From positions 7,290 through 71,289 of the forward strand of contig CAZTKJ010000009.1 in the NCBI GenBank assembly GCA_964614185.1: 64,000 bases of DNA, read 5' to 3'. The notes under the pieces were generated by a model that searched no databases, was not told the origin of the DNA, and worked only from the letters and a program-made list of their open reading frames with translations. The position numbers were made by a program, and so were the translations under genes. The DNA comes from Suilimivivens sp964614185 (GTDB lineage: Bacteria > Bacillota > Clostridia > Lachnospirales > Lachnospiraceae). Positions 25,267 through 33,105 of this stretch are shown here, one piece after another. Within the stretch, counting starts at the first letter, position 1. Each line of letters opens with the position of its first letter.

Positions 25267-27440
25267 ATTGCCTCCATAAAATCTTCTTCCAGCACATCTG
25301 CCAGCAGTTTACCTGCCAGCTTTCCATGCCATACCCTGTTTCCGTCTTTTCTCAGTTTTGCATATTCCTGCTGCCTTGCCTGGTCTGCTTTTATGCCAAG
25401 CTCCTTCTCTTCTTCTGTCATTCTCTTCTGAAATTCTTTCTGCCATTTTTTCAGGAATTTTACTGCTTCTTCAAAATCCTTATTCTGATTGTCCCCTGTT
25501 GTCCTTTTCTGTCTGATGTTGCCGGAAGGTTCCACCTCCAGCGTGTACCATGGCATATCTTCATGTTCTGTTTTCCGCAAGAAGAACAGGTATGTTTCAT
25601 CCCTCTGCATCCGGTCAAAATAAAAATCACAGGTATGCACACAATGCTGCAGCGCCGTTCCTTCCCTTACGATATCAATGATCCCTTTAGGTGCCAAGAC
25701 TGAAAATTTCCCATCTGAATATTCAAACTTTTGAAGCTTCGGCACAATGCTGTTTACCTTTGGCCACTTCTTTTCTAATTTTTTTGCTTCTTCTTCCATT
25801 TTTCCACTCTGCAGGATCAGTATTACTTCCTGATGTGCTGCAGCCAGATCTTTGGGCTTCCAGATCATGTCGCTTTTTACATTCAGCTTTGCTTTTTTTG
25901 CCATATTGAGATAATCACTCCATGTATCTTTCATCCCTGCCATGCTCTTGCCGGTTATGGCGCTCTGTTTTTTCAGGTAATTCCAGATCTTCACATAACT
26001 CAGCGGTAACGGAAGAAAGCCGAAAACTCCGGTTTCAAATCTGCTGTTCCCGAAGTCTTTTATCATTTCATCAGGCCATATCCTGTTTACCCTTTTTTCA
26101 TACTGATACCATTTTAAATGGGCAGTCTTTCCGTCAATTGCTTTCAGACGCTTCAGTCTCGCCTTATCGATTTTCAGCATTTTGGCCAGTTCTGTTTCTT
26201 TCTCATTTAGAAGATGGCTGTCATATCTTATCTTCATCAGATCCTCTGCCAGGTTAAACATCCCTATCCTTGCCAGTTTTTCAATTACAGGGTTCCCCTT
26301 TTCTATCTCCAGATAATTTGCAATACCGGTAGGAAGCGTTTCCCACAGATCAACCGCGCTGTTTTTTAATACTGTCTTTTTTAGACCTGACAGGTTTCTT
26401 TTATACAGTTTTACTGTTATCCGGTTATAATAGCTGGTGATAGTCGGTACATAACCCTTGTCATTGATCCATCTGCGAAACTTATTTTTATATAATCCGT
26501 AAAAGTATCTCTTTACCGTTCCGTTCTCCATGAGCAGGATTCTTTCATTTTCTTCCATATAGCTTCTAGGTCTTCTGTGATCTGTGTTTCTGTACCTCTG
26601 GCATCCGGTAAAACTGCGGATCACTGCTCCGCCCCTGATCTTCTGTATGATCTGTCCTGTATATTCATTTGTTTCCAGTGTCTGGATCTTGGATATGACC
26701 TTGTATTTTGCTTTTTTTCCACATCTGCTGCATCTTGCGGAAGTGTTGTGTTTCGGGTTTTTAACCGGCACAATGTGCCTGCAGTAAGAACAGAATCCCT
26801 CTCCTGCTCCTTTCCTTTGATACTGGTAAAAAATATAATGCTCTGCCGGTCCTTCTTTTTCCAGCCATCCCCTGAATGACGGCGGAAGTTCCGGAATAAG
26901 CTTCATATCCCTGTCCCATGGCATCTGCTCCTTCTCCTCAGCCTCTTTGATCTTCCTTTCCCTTGTCCGGCGCTGCCATTCTATTAATCCGAATAGCCCC
27001 TTTTCCTTTACAGAGAGCATCCTCTGGATAATAGCCATTCCTTCCGGATTCTGCCATATCTTTTTTTCCATTCCGTAATACCGATACTGCCACACCTTGT
27101 CATAAAGACTCCCCAAATTGTCAGCCATGGCGCTGCTCCACTTCTGTTCCCTTCCCCCTATCAGGATCCTTGTGATATATTCGTTTCCCTCCGGATTGCA
27201 GTAGATCTCATATGTCGGAGTCATCTCTCCTTCTGCCACTCTTTGCGGCAGAAAAATACATATCATGAGATATTTTCCCCTTGTCTGGCATCTGACCAGA
27301 AAGTCATACACTGTATTTCTAATATATAAATCTCCAAATTTTGACCTGTATGTCGTTTTCTTTTGGTTGTTCTTTGAAAGCTCAATCATTTTTCTTGTGG
27401 CATTGATCCGCTTCAGTTTTCTTAGCTCCTGCTTCTGCAT
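25263..27440 (-). CDS. PcfJ-like protein
   Basis: About 725 residues from Met at 27440 (GGGGAGA site); a frame from 27467 lies inside the previous gene. The central region has a CxxC...CxxC zinc-binding pair (FCSYCRHIVP, SARCSRCGKKA). The C-terminus shows the PcfJ pattern: LQHCVHTCDFYFDRM, YLFFLRKTEHEDMPWYTLEV and TTGDNQNKDF. PcfJ was named in the conjugative plasmid pCF10; phage copies have no proven role. It is linked to the DUF7666-like and PcfK-like genes, as in many clostridial elements. Confidence 0.8.
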   Translation of the reverse strand: MQKQELRKLKRINATRKMIELSKNNQKKTTYRSKFGDLYIRNTVYDFLVRCQTRGKYLMICIFLPQRVAEGEMTPTYEIYCNPEGNEYITRILIGGREQKWSSAMADNLGSLYDKVWQYRYYGMEKKIWQNPEGMAIIQRMLSVKEKGLFGLIEWQRRTRERKIKEAEEKEQMPWDRDMKLIPELPPSFRGWLEKEGPAEHYIFYQYQRKGAGEGFCSYCRHIVPVKNPKHNTSARCSRCGKKAKYKVISKIQTLETNEYTGQIIQKIRGGAVIRSFTGCQRYRNTDHRRPRSYMEENERILLMENGTVKRYFYGLYKNKFRRWINDKGYVPTITSYYNRITVKLYKRNLSGLKKTVLKNSAVDLWETLPTGIANYLEIEKGNPVIEKLARIGMFNLAEDLMKIRYDSHLLNEKETELAKMLKIDKARLKRLKAIDGKTAHLKWYQYEKRVNRIWPDEMIKDFGNSRFETGVFGFLPLPLSYVKIWNYLKKQSAITGKSMAGMKDTWSDYLNMAKKAKLNVKSDMIWKPKDLAAAHQEVILILQSGKMEEEAKKLEKKWPKVNSIVPKLQKFEYSDGKFSVLAPKGIIDIVREGTALQHCVHTCDFYFDRMQRDETYLFFLRKTEHEDMPWYTLEVEPSGNIRQKRTTGDNQNKDFEEAVKFLKKWQKEFQKRMTEEEKELGIKADQARQQEYAKLRKDGNRVWHGKLAGKLLADVLEEDFMEAM

Positions 27441-27991
27441 ATCTTTTCTCCCCTTATTCCGTACCACGTATCTTTTTTAAATTCCTCCCCATCAATGAAG
27501 ACCGGGTATATCCCCTCTATTTCTTTTGAGCCCTTTTTCTCCTTTACCAGGAACAGATAGGAACCTTCCACGCCTGCTGCCTTTGGTGATTTTCCCCTGA
27601 CAATAATAAAATCATCCTCTTTTATGCATCTTCCTCTGTCTCTTACTGCATAACTGTTTTCCATGTCCCTGTCCGGGTACTTCTGCATATACATACATGC
27701 ATGTGCTGCAAGTTGTATCCTGTTAAGCTCCTTTACCAGTGTCAATTTTGTGCAGGATATCCTTGATCCGTTGCCGTCCTGGTTGATATCTCCTTCTGCC
27801 CTTACGATAAAGAAGCGTGCATCCTGACTGCTATAGTAATTTAATACGCAGAGAGGATTTTCCGCACAATGGAATCCATTCCTGGCGCACTTGCATTCTT
27901 TTTCCTCGTATGTTTCTCCCGGTTCAAACTGGAACAGCCCATTTCCCATGACAGCCTGCAGTTTTGCATTAAAAGCTTTATATGCTATCAT
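27422..27991 (-). CDS. DUF7666-like phage protein
   Basis: A 189-residue protein with the pattern AYKAFNAKLQ, KECKCARNGFHCAENPL and CVLNYYSSQDARFFIVRA seen in the DUF7666 family of phage proteins. The conserved His-Cys-Ala-Glu-Asn-Pro segment is typical. Function is unknown. It overlaps the PcfJ-like start by 19 nt. Confidence 0.65.
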   Translation of the reverse strand: MIAYKAFNAKLQAVMGNGLFQFEPGETYEEKECKCARNGFHCAENPLCVLNYYSSQDARFFIVRAEGDINQDGNGSRISCTKLTLVKELNRIQLAAHACMYMQKYPDRDMENSYAVRDRGRCIKEDDFIIVRGKSPKAAGVEGSYLFLVKEKKGSKEIEGIYPVFIDGEEFKKDTWYGIRGEKICRSRS

Positions 27992-28001
27992 GTCTGTTAC
28001 C

Positions 28002-28508
28002 TCATTTCATGTAATACTCACGGATAAGTCTTTTTACTTCTGCCCTGCCCGGTACGCCAAGATATAACGGTCCCTTCATCTGTACCAGTTTTCCGTGATG
28101 CATTATTTTAGTAACTTTTACAATCTTGTCGCTTATCCTTACCTTGTTTTCAAATGCATATTTGATCAGTGCTGCCATACATTCCTGCAGGCTCTTTCCC
28201 CTCTTCCTTACAGCCATACAGAAAGCTTCATCCTCTGTGCATGCTTCTGCCACTGCATCCTTCCAGTCTGTCAGGATCCCACCGATATCCAGGTATTTGC
28301 TCTCCACCTTTAATTTCCCATAAGCTGCCATAAGAGGGCTGCATAACTCCTGCACTGTTCTGTTTATGAAGTCTTCTGCATCCTCCCTGTCAATTCCGTT
28401 TTCTTCTGCAATGGCAATCACTGCCTCTGTGTCACCTTCTGCAAGCTGTGCTGCTGCCGCTTCGTTTATCTCCTGTGCTGAATCAAATTCTCCAAATTTA
28501 TCAAACAT
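28002..28508 (-). CDS. PcfK / AcrIIA9-family protein
   Basis: 168 residues from Met at 28508, which has AAGGAGA 6 nt upstream; the longer frame to 28670 has no site. The start (MFDKFGEFDSAQEINEAAAA), the GDTEAVIAIAEENGIDREDA segment and the C-terminal LYLGVPGRAEVKRLIREYYM resemble the PcfK family. One branch of this family, AcrIIA9, inhibits type II-A Cas9. Others are plasmid proteins of unknown role, so Cas9 inhibition here is a hypothesis. It overlaps the HNH-like gene by 8 nt. Confidence 0.7.
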   Translation of the reverse strand: MFDKFGEFDSAQEINEAAAAQLAEGDTEAVIAIAEENGIDREDAEDFINRTVQELCSPLMAAYGKLKVESKYLDIGGILTDWKDAVAEACTEDEAFCMAVRKRGKSLQECMAALIKYAFENKVRISDKIVKVTKIMHHGKLVQMKGPLYLGVPGRAEVKRLIREYYMK

Positions 28509-28938
28509 ATTTTTCTCCTTCCCATCCTTCCGGCCATTCAAGGGGATCGTCCATAAGTATGAATCCTTCCGTCCCCCTGCCTTCCGGTCCTTTTTTATCC
28601 TCTTTTCCTGTGTCAATGTAATTCTTTCCAAACTCCTGCATCCAGAGTTCATGGCTGTATCTTTCCTCAAATCTTTCCTGTGCCAGCTGCTTTAATCTCC
28701 TGTCAACTTCTGCATTGGCGTGGGGCGCTTCAGGACCGTACTCATGATGGCGCCTTACGCATACGTAGGCCCACAGACCGTAATGCTCCGCTTTTTTCCT
28801 GTTTCCTGTGCCATGGATCAGATGATGCCTGTGCAGCCCTGTATGGGGCAGTTCACCATAATACCCAGTAGTCTCTGCTTCCATCCGGCACAGCAGGCAC
28901 TCTTTTGTACCTTTCCGCTGGATGATACTCCCTGCCAT
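28501..28938 (-). CDS. HNH-like zinc-binding phage protein
   Basis: A 145-residue protein. CLLC near residue 14, then HRHHLIHGTGNRKKAEHYGL and YVCVRRHHEYGPEAPHANAE suggest a zinc-bound HNH-type fold as in phage recombination nucleases. GGAGG 9 nt before the ATG supports the start even though it overlaps the RNase H-like gene by 86 nt. It may process DNA junctions or assist packaging. Confidence 0.65.
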   Translation of the reverse strand: MAGSIIQRKGTKECLLCRMEAETTGYYGELPHTGLHRHHLIHGTGNRKKAEHYGLWAYVCVRRHHEYGPEAPHANAEVDRRLKQLAQERFEERYSHELWMQEFGKNYIDTGKEDKKGPEGRGTEGFILMDDPLEWPEGWEGEKYV

Positions 28939-29380
28939 CTTTAAATGCCTCCACTGCTTTTTCTAGGTCAAACCGCATCCGTTTTCTGTATATGCTCTCT
29001 TCCCTGTTAAAAGATACTGTATGATTCTTTACATGCTCTGATACCTTCTGCCACAGTTCCTTATTAGCTACCGGGTTCCCTTTTGCATTGATCCAGCCGT
29101 TCTTCTCCCATACCGGCAGATAGTGATTCCACATCACATTTAAAATGTGCTGGCATTCAGTAGTTACTCGGGCGGAGCATGTTTTTGTCAGCCGTTCAAA
29201 TGCACCTGAAAGGGCTGCAAGGGCAAGGGCGTTTTCCGTAGCTTTTTCCCTGACCAGTATGCCGCTGCGTGTCTCTGCTTCTCCGCTCTGACGGATGTAT
29301 TCTATGATATACATGCCGGCACCTGTACGGACGGCTGGTCCCCGGATGGAAGTCTCTATAAAGATCTTTACTTTAAACAT
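28853..29380 (-). CDS. RNase H-like fold protein
   Basis: A 175-residue protein. The arrangement KIFIETSIRGPAVRTGAGMY, then ENALALAALSGAFERLTKTC, then TTECQHILNVMW fits an RNase H-type fold with acidic residues in the expected places (Glu9, Glu53-like, Glu75-like). A role in removing RNA primers during phage replication is plausible. Its unusually long overlap (86 nt) with the HNH-like gene is in a different frame. Confidence 0.6.
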   Translation of the reverse strand: MFKVKIFIETSIRGPAVRTGAGMYIIEYIRQSGEAETRSGILVREKATENALALAALSGAFERLTKTCSARVTTECQHILNVMWNHYLPVWEKNGWINAKGNPVANKELWQKVSEHVKNHTVSFNREESIYRKRMRFDLEKAVEAFKDGREYHPAERYKRVPAVPDGSRDYWVLW

Positions 29381-29385
29381 TCCCT

Positions 29386-30174
29386 TTATCCGCCTCCCTT
29401 CATCCGTTGCACCGGTGCAACTGTCCTGTTTACCGGCAGCTTATACATGATGAAATGCTGGTATTCATACCCGGTGATGGGATTGATGCCCATTCTTACG
29501 GAATCTTCATCTATGTAATATCCCGGCAGTGCCTTAGGATATTCCGTCATTTCCTTTTTCAGCGCTCTTTCTATCTCCGGTTCCGGTATCTTCAGGTTGC
29601 GGCTCCGTGAATAATTTTGGGATGATCCCCCATCCTCCGCCGGTTTGGTCAGGTACCAGGCAAGGCCTGTAAAGCCTCCTTCTTCGTATGCCGGTTTGAA
29701 ACTTGGAAATCCTGCCCCTTGGATCTTTCTCCAGCAGTCCTTGATGAGGATGTCACCTTCCGGGATCCGGTTGACAAGAAGATGGTGGTGAGCTGCACCC
29801 CGTTTTCCCACTTCCGTCCTGACAACCCATTTCAGTTCATACCCTCTCTTCCGGTACCCGGCTCTCAGTTTACGGATGAATTTTGAAAGATCCTTTTTAG
29901 CTGACTTTATATCTGTCCGGTATCCCTTGATATAGGTGAGCAGCGCCCAGTAATCATTTTCACGGAAGTTTTCTTTTATAAGCCTCCTTAGGTTCCTCTC
30001 CCTGTTATACTGGTTCTGCTTCTTGATCTGCTCTGCCGTGGGTTTCTTCCTTTTCTGTCTTTTCTTTCCTCCGGCGCCGTAACTGCCTGTGCATACCCTG
30101 TCTACCTCTATGGATGTGTCAAAGTAGTAGGTGCTCTGCTCCCTCTTATATCTTTTCTTCCTTTTCTTTTTCAT
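29386..30174 (-). CDS. HUH Rep-like protein (rolling-circle replication-associated)
   Basis: A 262-residue protein with the three rolling-circle Rep motifs: motif 1 at about 75-81 (YWALLTY), the metal-binding His cluster at 129-131 in AAHHHLLVNR, and a Tyr/Lys helix at about 172-177 (LAWYLTK) carrying the candidate catalytic Tyr174. It resembles the REP_ORF2-G2P type of Rep. The N-terminus is strongly basic. It follows a long inverted repeat (30254-30301) that could be its origin or operator, and its C-terminus encodes a copy of the 16-bp palindrome. The ribosome site is weak. Confidence 0.78.
   Translation of the reverse strand: MKKKRKKRYKREQSTYYFDTSIEVDRVCTGSYGAGGKKRQKRKKPTAEQIKKQNQYNRERNLRRLIKENFRENDYWALLTYIKGYRTDIKSAKKDLSKFIRKLRAGYRKRGYELKWVVRTEVGKRGAAHHHLLVNRIPEGDILIKDCWRKIQGAGFPSFKPAYEEGGFTGLAWYLTKPAEDGGSSQNYSRSRNLKIPEPEIERALKKEMTEYPKALPGYYIDEDSVRMGINPITGYEYQHFIMYKLPVNRTVAPVQRMKGGG
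29406..29421. repeat. 16-bp palindrome, copy 3 of 3
   Basis: GTTGCACCGGTGCAAC, identical to the copies at 2027 and 24405, here inside the 3' end of the HUH Rep-like gene (VAPVQ). Confidence 0.8.
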
Positions 30175-30216
30175 ATACCGTCAAGTCCTATCTTTAATAG
30201 TTGTAACAAGTAGTAA

Positions 30217-30241
30217 AAAAATGGAGAAAAACCCCATTTTT
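30217..30241. terminator. Weak bidirectional hairpin upstream of the Rep gene
   Basis: AAAAATGG (30217-30224) and CCATTTTT (30234-30241) form an 8-bp stem with T tracts on both sides. It may attenuate leftward transcription into the Rep gene. Confidence 0.4.
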
Positions 30242-30253
30242 CTTGACTTTTTT

Positions 30254-30301
30254 GGCTGTATACGGTACACTATATTTGTATGTAGTGGTCCGTATACAGC
30301 C
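30254..30301. repeat. Long inverted repeat upstream of Rep (candidate origin or operator)
   Basis: GGCTGTATACGG (30254-30265) and CCGTATACAGCC (30290-30301) are perfect 12-bp arms. CACTA and TAGTG just inside extend the structure, with a 10-nt loop. It has no T tract and so is not a terminator. It sits 80 nt before a HUH Rep-like gene, so a nicking origin or an operator are the main options. Confidence 0.65.
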
Positions 30302-30371
30302 GGATCAAGGCGCATGGGGTTGCAGCTCATGCGCTGTTTTTTGTCCTCTGTTCATGACTGCCATTCCTCCA

Positions 30372-30572
30372 TCAATATAGACTTACGGCTCTGGCCACGC
30401 GGCCTCTGTCATTAAGTGCAGGTGTAAAAAATACAGTATATCCTGCATCAATGATCCCGGATGGAATACCTCTGACCTCGCTGCTGGTGAAATAGTAATC
30501 CCTTCCGTCATCATCACCGGTTATGAATCCATACCTTTTTTCTCTGTTGAAAAACTTTACATTCCCTATCAC
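30372..30572 (-). CDS. Cold-shock domain protein
   Basis: 66 residues from a GTG start at 30572, with AAGGAGG 7 nt upstream; an ATG frame from 30602 lacks such a site. The RNA-binding motifs RNP1 (EKRYGFITGD) and RNP2 (RDYYFTSSEVRG) of the cold-shock domain are clear. The family binds single-stranded nucleic acid. It is divergent from host CspA types. It could act in phage RNA control or antitermination. Confidence 0.88.
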   Translation of the reverse strand: MIGNVKFFNREKRYGFITGDDDGRDYYFTSSEVRGIPSGIIDAGYTVFFTPALNDRGRVARAVSLY

Positions 30573-30603
30573 TGCTTGTCCTCCTTCCTGTCTATAAAAC
30601 AAG

Positions 30604-30632
30604 TTGAATATTTCTTGCTTTTCTCCTATACT
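30604..30632 (+). promoter_or_regulatory. Sigma-A-type promoter for the rightward early gene
   Basis: TTGAAT (30604-30609) and TATACT (30627-30632) are 17 nt apart, placing the start point about 45 nt before the ATG at 30684. Confidence 0.6.
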
Positions 30633-30683
30633 TTTATTACAGACTTTTTTATTAATCTAAACACAAAAGAAAGGAGATACTTT

Positions 30684-31118
30684 ATGGCAATTTATAAAAC
30701 TCGCGATCTGCAAGACCGCCTCTGTGAAATAGCTAAAGATGGATATCTTTATGTGGACATCACTGAAATTGATGCTGATGATGAATTTCCGACTTCATTA
30801 TCATTTGATGCTCTTGCTCCATACGAATCAACTGATTATGAAACCGTTGAATCTTTGGAGCTTGATCTTGAAGATGAATTTCCGCCTGTTACTTTTCATG
30901 CCACAGATCTCTGCCATGAGATCGGATTTACTTATGAGGAAATTTCCACTATCCATCACGCTGTTGTAAATGCTTTGGAATATTTCAAAAGCTGTGAAAA
31001 AGATCCCACGTATTCAAAAGAAGTTGTCCGTGACATTAAATCATCTGCTGTCAAGTGCCGGAATCTTCAGGCTAAACTTGTCAAATTCCTTAATCAGGTT
31101 TCGCCAAAACAATCGTAA
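30684..31118 (+). CDS. Acidic hypothetical protein on the opposite strand of the early operon
   Basis: A 144-residue protein from ATG at 30684 with AAGGAG 7 nt upstream. The first 95 residues are strongly acidic (TEIDADDEF, ESLELDLEDEF), and the last 40 are helical and basic. It is the only rightward gene within a leftward early operon and has its own promoter. Its 3' end overlaps the convergent gene by 29 nt. Acidic small phage proteins are sometimes DNA mimics or inhibitors; this is only suggested by composition. Confidence 0.7.
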   Translation: MAIYKTRDLQDRLCEIAKDGYLYVDITEIDADDEFPTSLSFDALAPYESTDYETVESLELDLEDEFPPVTFHATDLCHEIGFTYEEISTIHHAVVNALEYFKSCEKDPTYSKEVVRDIKSSAVKCRNLQAKLVKFLNQVSPKQS

Positions 31119-31314
31119 GGTCGAAGCTTATCTTATCCTCCAAAAGGTGGTTCATTCTGTGAACTGCCTTTTTTATTTCTTCTTTAATAATCTTTGCATC
31201 TTCTTCTTTTTTCACCTGGCAGTAAATGTCTGCATGATTCTTTCTCTCTTTATTAGATCTCACTCTGATGCATCTGCCTGTATGAAGTACTTCCTCTATC
31301 CTCTTGTATCCCAC
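31090..31314 (-). CDS. Hypothetical small early protein
   Basis: A 74-residue protein with alternating strands and helices (ADIYCQVKKEEDAKIIKEEI). I recognise no family. It overlaps the next-upstream gene by 19 nt and is convergent with the acidic gene. Confidence 0.5.
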   Translation of the reverse strand: MGYKRIEEVLHTGRCIRVRSNKERKNHADIYCQVKKEEDAKIIKEEIKKAVHRMNHLLEDKISFDLTIVLAKPD

Positions 31315-31493
31315 AATCTTCCCTCCTTTTCTGCAAAGTAATAATTTCTTTCCATCCTTGCAAAAGCGTATATGAATATTCCGCCTGCTGCTATCAGCAC
31401 AATGCTTGTCCCTATACTGGAATCAAAGGCCAGTATTCCTAAAACTGCCAGTATATAGCCTGTTCCCTGCATAATACGTATCAGTGTCTTCAC
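31296..31493 (-). CDS. Small membrane protein
   Basis: A 65-residue protein with two hydrophobic stretches, at about 9-24 and 28-46 (GYILAVLGILAF, IVLIAAGGIFIYAFARM). Likely a two-pass early membrane protein, for example for superinfection exclusion. Function is not shown. Confidence 0.5.
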   Translation of the reverse strand: MKTLIRIMQGTGYILAVLGILAFDSSIGTSIVLIAAGGIFIYAFARMERNYYFAEKEGRLWDTRG

Positions 31494-31534
31494 TCCTTAT
31501 CTCCTCCTTCAGGCTTGTCCTTTCATAGCTTCCG

Positions 31535-31834
31535 TTAGATTTTTCCACCTTGTCTAATCTCCTCGATCTCTATCTGCAGCTGCCTGGTTCTTGCCTGCAC
31601 GTCTCTTAGTTCCTCTTCTTTCTTTTCCATAAGCGCTGCCCTTGGCTCCATATCCCGGATGATGCTCATGCCGTATTCCAGATACAGCCTTGCAATCTGA
31701 TTTTTTCCATCAGTTTCACTGATAGAGGGATGGAAGGTATATACTTTTTCAATAACGTCATAGTCTTCATCTGATACCCTCATTACATGCCCTACCATGT
31801 CTTCCAGTCTTGCTTCAAACTCTTGTTTATACAT
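31535..31834 (-). CDS. Hypothetical coiled-coil early protein
   Basis: A 99-residue protein. The first half (RLEDMVGHVMRVSDEDYDVI) looks globular; the second half (residues 68-96, KKEEELRDVQARTRQLQIEI) is a clear coiled coil. Unknown function; part of the leftward early operon. Confidence 0.6.
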   Translation of the reverse strand: MYKQEFEARLEDMVGHVMRVSDEDYDVIEKVYTFHPSISETDGKNQIARLYLEYGMSIIRDMEPRAALMEKKEEELRDVQARTRQLQIEIEEIRQGGKI

Positions 31835-31859
31835 ATCAGGCTTGTCCTTTCTGACCGGC

Positions 31860-32021
31860 TTATGCCGGCTCCTGTTCTTTCTTCTTATCTTCTAATAGAG
31901 GACCACTATGTATTCCCTTCTTGATTCCATAATAGAGATCAACAAATGCTTCTGTTATCCTGTCTATTGCCCCTTCTGTAAACTCAACCGTACAAGTTAT
32001 CTCTTTTTCCTTTCTTGCCAT
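31860..32021 (-). CDS. Small early protein of 53 residues
   Basis: ATG at 32021 with AAAGGAGAGG about 6 nt upstream, stop at 31860. Residues such as TCTVEFTEGAIDRITEAFVD are conserved-looking; the C-terminus is charged. It is the first gene of the leftward early operon, and it reads toward the Rep and replication genes. Confidence 0.65.
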   Translation of the reverse strand: MARKEKEITCTVEFTEGAIDRITEAFVDLYYGIKKGIHSGPLLEDKKKEQEPA

Positions 32022-32086
32022 AGAATCCTCTCCTTTCTGTAAATTTTATGTATTACTGCTTGTACGCCTTTCCTTATTAGTAAATA

Positions 32087-32115
32087 TTGTATTTCCTTTA
32101 CGTTCTCCTTATAAT
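32087..32115 (+). promoter_or_regulatory. Promoter of the DUF4393 gene
   Basis: TTGTAT (32087-32092) and TATAAT (32110-32115), 17 nt apart, lie about 50 nt before the ATG at 32164. Confidence 0.6.
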
Positions 32116-32163
32116 GTACTTACAGGTGTTACAGCACCGAGTACAAAAGAAAGAAGAAACTAT

Positions 32164-32949
32164 ATGAGCGAAAATAAAACTATAAACACATTGTTTAATG
32201 CCGATTTACCTCCTTCAGTAGATAATGCTATTAAAAATTTATCAGACAAACCTACTGCCAGTATTGGTGACACTCTTGCCGACATTTGGTTTATTGTCTT
32301 GGGTGGTCGTGTCTCTCATTATGCCGAAAAGAAAAGAATAAAATATGCCCATTCCCTAGAGCAGTTTCGTCAGGATCTTGAAAACTCTATTTCAAAAATC
32401 CCCCCAGAAAAGCAAATTGATCCTTCATTCCAAATCACTGCACAAGCATTGGAGAATGCAAAATATTGTGTTGAAGAAAAGGAACTCAGGGATATGTTCA
32501 CTTCATTAATAACTAATTCTATGAACGCGGATTTTGTCAAAGATGTACATCCTTCGTTTGCTGAGGCAATTAAGCAAATGTCACCTTTAGATGCTGCTAT
32601 CATTAAGAGTTTTAAAAAATCACCAACGAATGGTTTTCCTCTTTGTCAGTATGAAATAAAAAAGGACAATGGTTACACAACCTTATTAGAAGATGTCTAT
32701 TTGCATTATCCAAACACGTATTTACCAGCAAATTCACTTTCAATATCTTCTTTAGTACGGCTTGGACTTCTGAAGACTTCATATGATGATTGGATTCTTA
32801 ATGATGATTTGTATTTACCGTTCACGGAGCATTTTTGGTTCAAAATGCTTCAGAAACATCTTCCAGGTGAGAATATCTCTATTCACAAAGGACTCGTCCG
32901 TTTGACCGAACTAGGACGTTCATTTATCAGAGTATGCATTTCTGATTGA
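32164..32949 (+). CDS. DUF4393 (Abi-alpha-type) protein
   Basis: A 261-residue protein. The start SVDNAIKNLSDKPTASIGDT followed by LADIWFIVLGGRVSHYAEKK, then LRDMFTSLITNSMNAD and HPSFAEAIKQMSPLDA match the DUF4393 family. One Pfam description of this family relates it to abortive infection (Abi-alpha). It is rightward with its own promoter, isolated from the early operon, as a lysogenic-conversion gene would be. A role in excluding other phages is plausible but untested. Confidence 0.75.
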   Translation: MSENKTINTLFNADLPPSVDNAIKNLSDKPTASIGDTLADIWFIVLGGRVSHYAEKKRIKYAHSLEQFRQDLENSISKIPPEKQIDPSFQITAQALENAKYCVEEKELRDMFTSLITNSMNADFVKDVHPSFAEAIKQMSPLDAAIIKSFKKSPTNGFPLCQYEIKKDNGYTTLLEDVYLHYPNTYLPANSLSISSLVRLGLLKTSYDDWILNDDLYLPFTEHFWFKMLQKHLPGENISIHKGLVRLTELGRSFIRVCISD

Positions 32950-33087
32950 CTCCTTTGCCAATCGAATCATCTCTTTTACATGTCTATCAATTATATTTAA
33001 GGTTACTATCGCTGATATATTGCAGCAGATTACAGAAACTATAAAAGATGTAGCTGCTGCAATAACTATCACACTTATTACTTTCAC
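32920..33087 (-). CDS. Tiny membrane protein of the lysogeny region
   Basis: 55 residues from a GTG at 33087 with AAGGAGG 5-7 nt upstream; an ATG at 33105 directly follows the previous stop and is an alternative. A single hydrophobic segment (SVIVIAAATSFIVSVICC) is followed by an amphipathic helix (VKEMIRLAKESIRNAY). This resembles small toxic or holin-like membrane peptides. Its 3' end overlaps the DUF4393 gene by 30 nt. Confidence 0.6.
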   Translation of the reverse strand: MKVISVIVIAAATSFIVSVICCNISAIVTLNIIDRHVKEMIRLAKESIRNAYSDK

Positions 33088-33105
33088 CCTCTTCACCTCC
33101 TTCAT

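Noticed and set aside
30254..30301. Intrinsic terminator
   Set aside because: Neither strand has a T tract after the stem.
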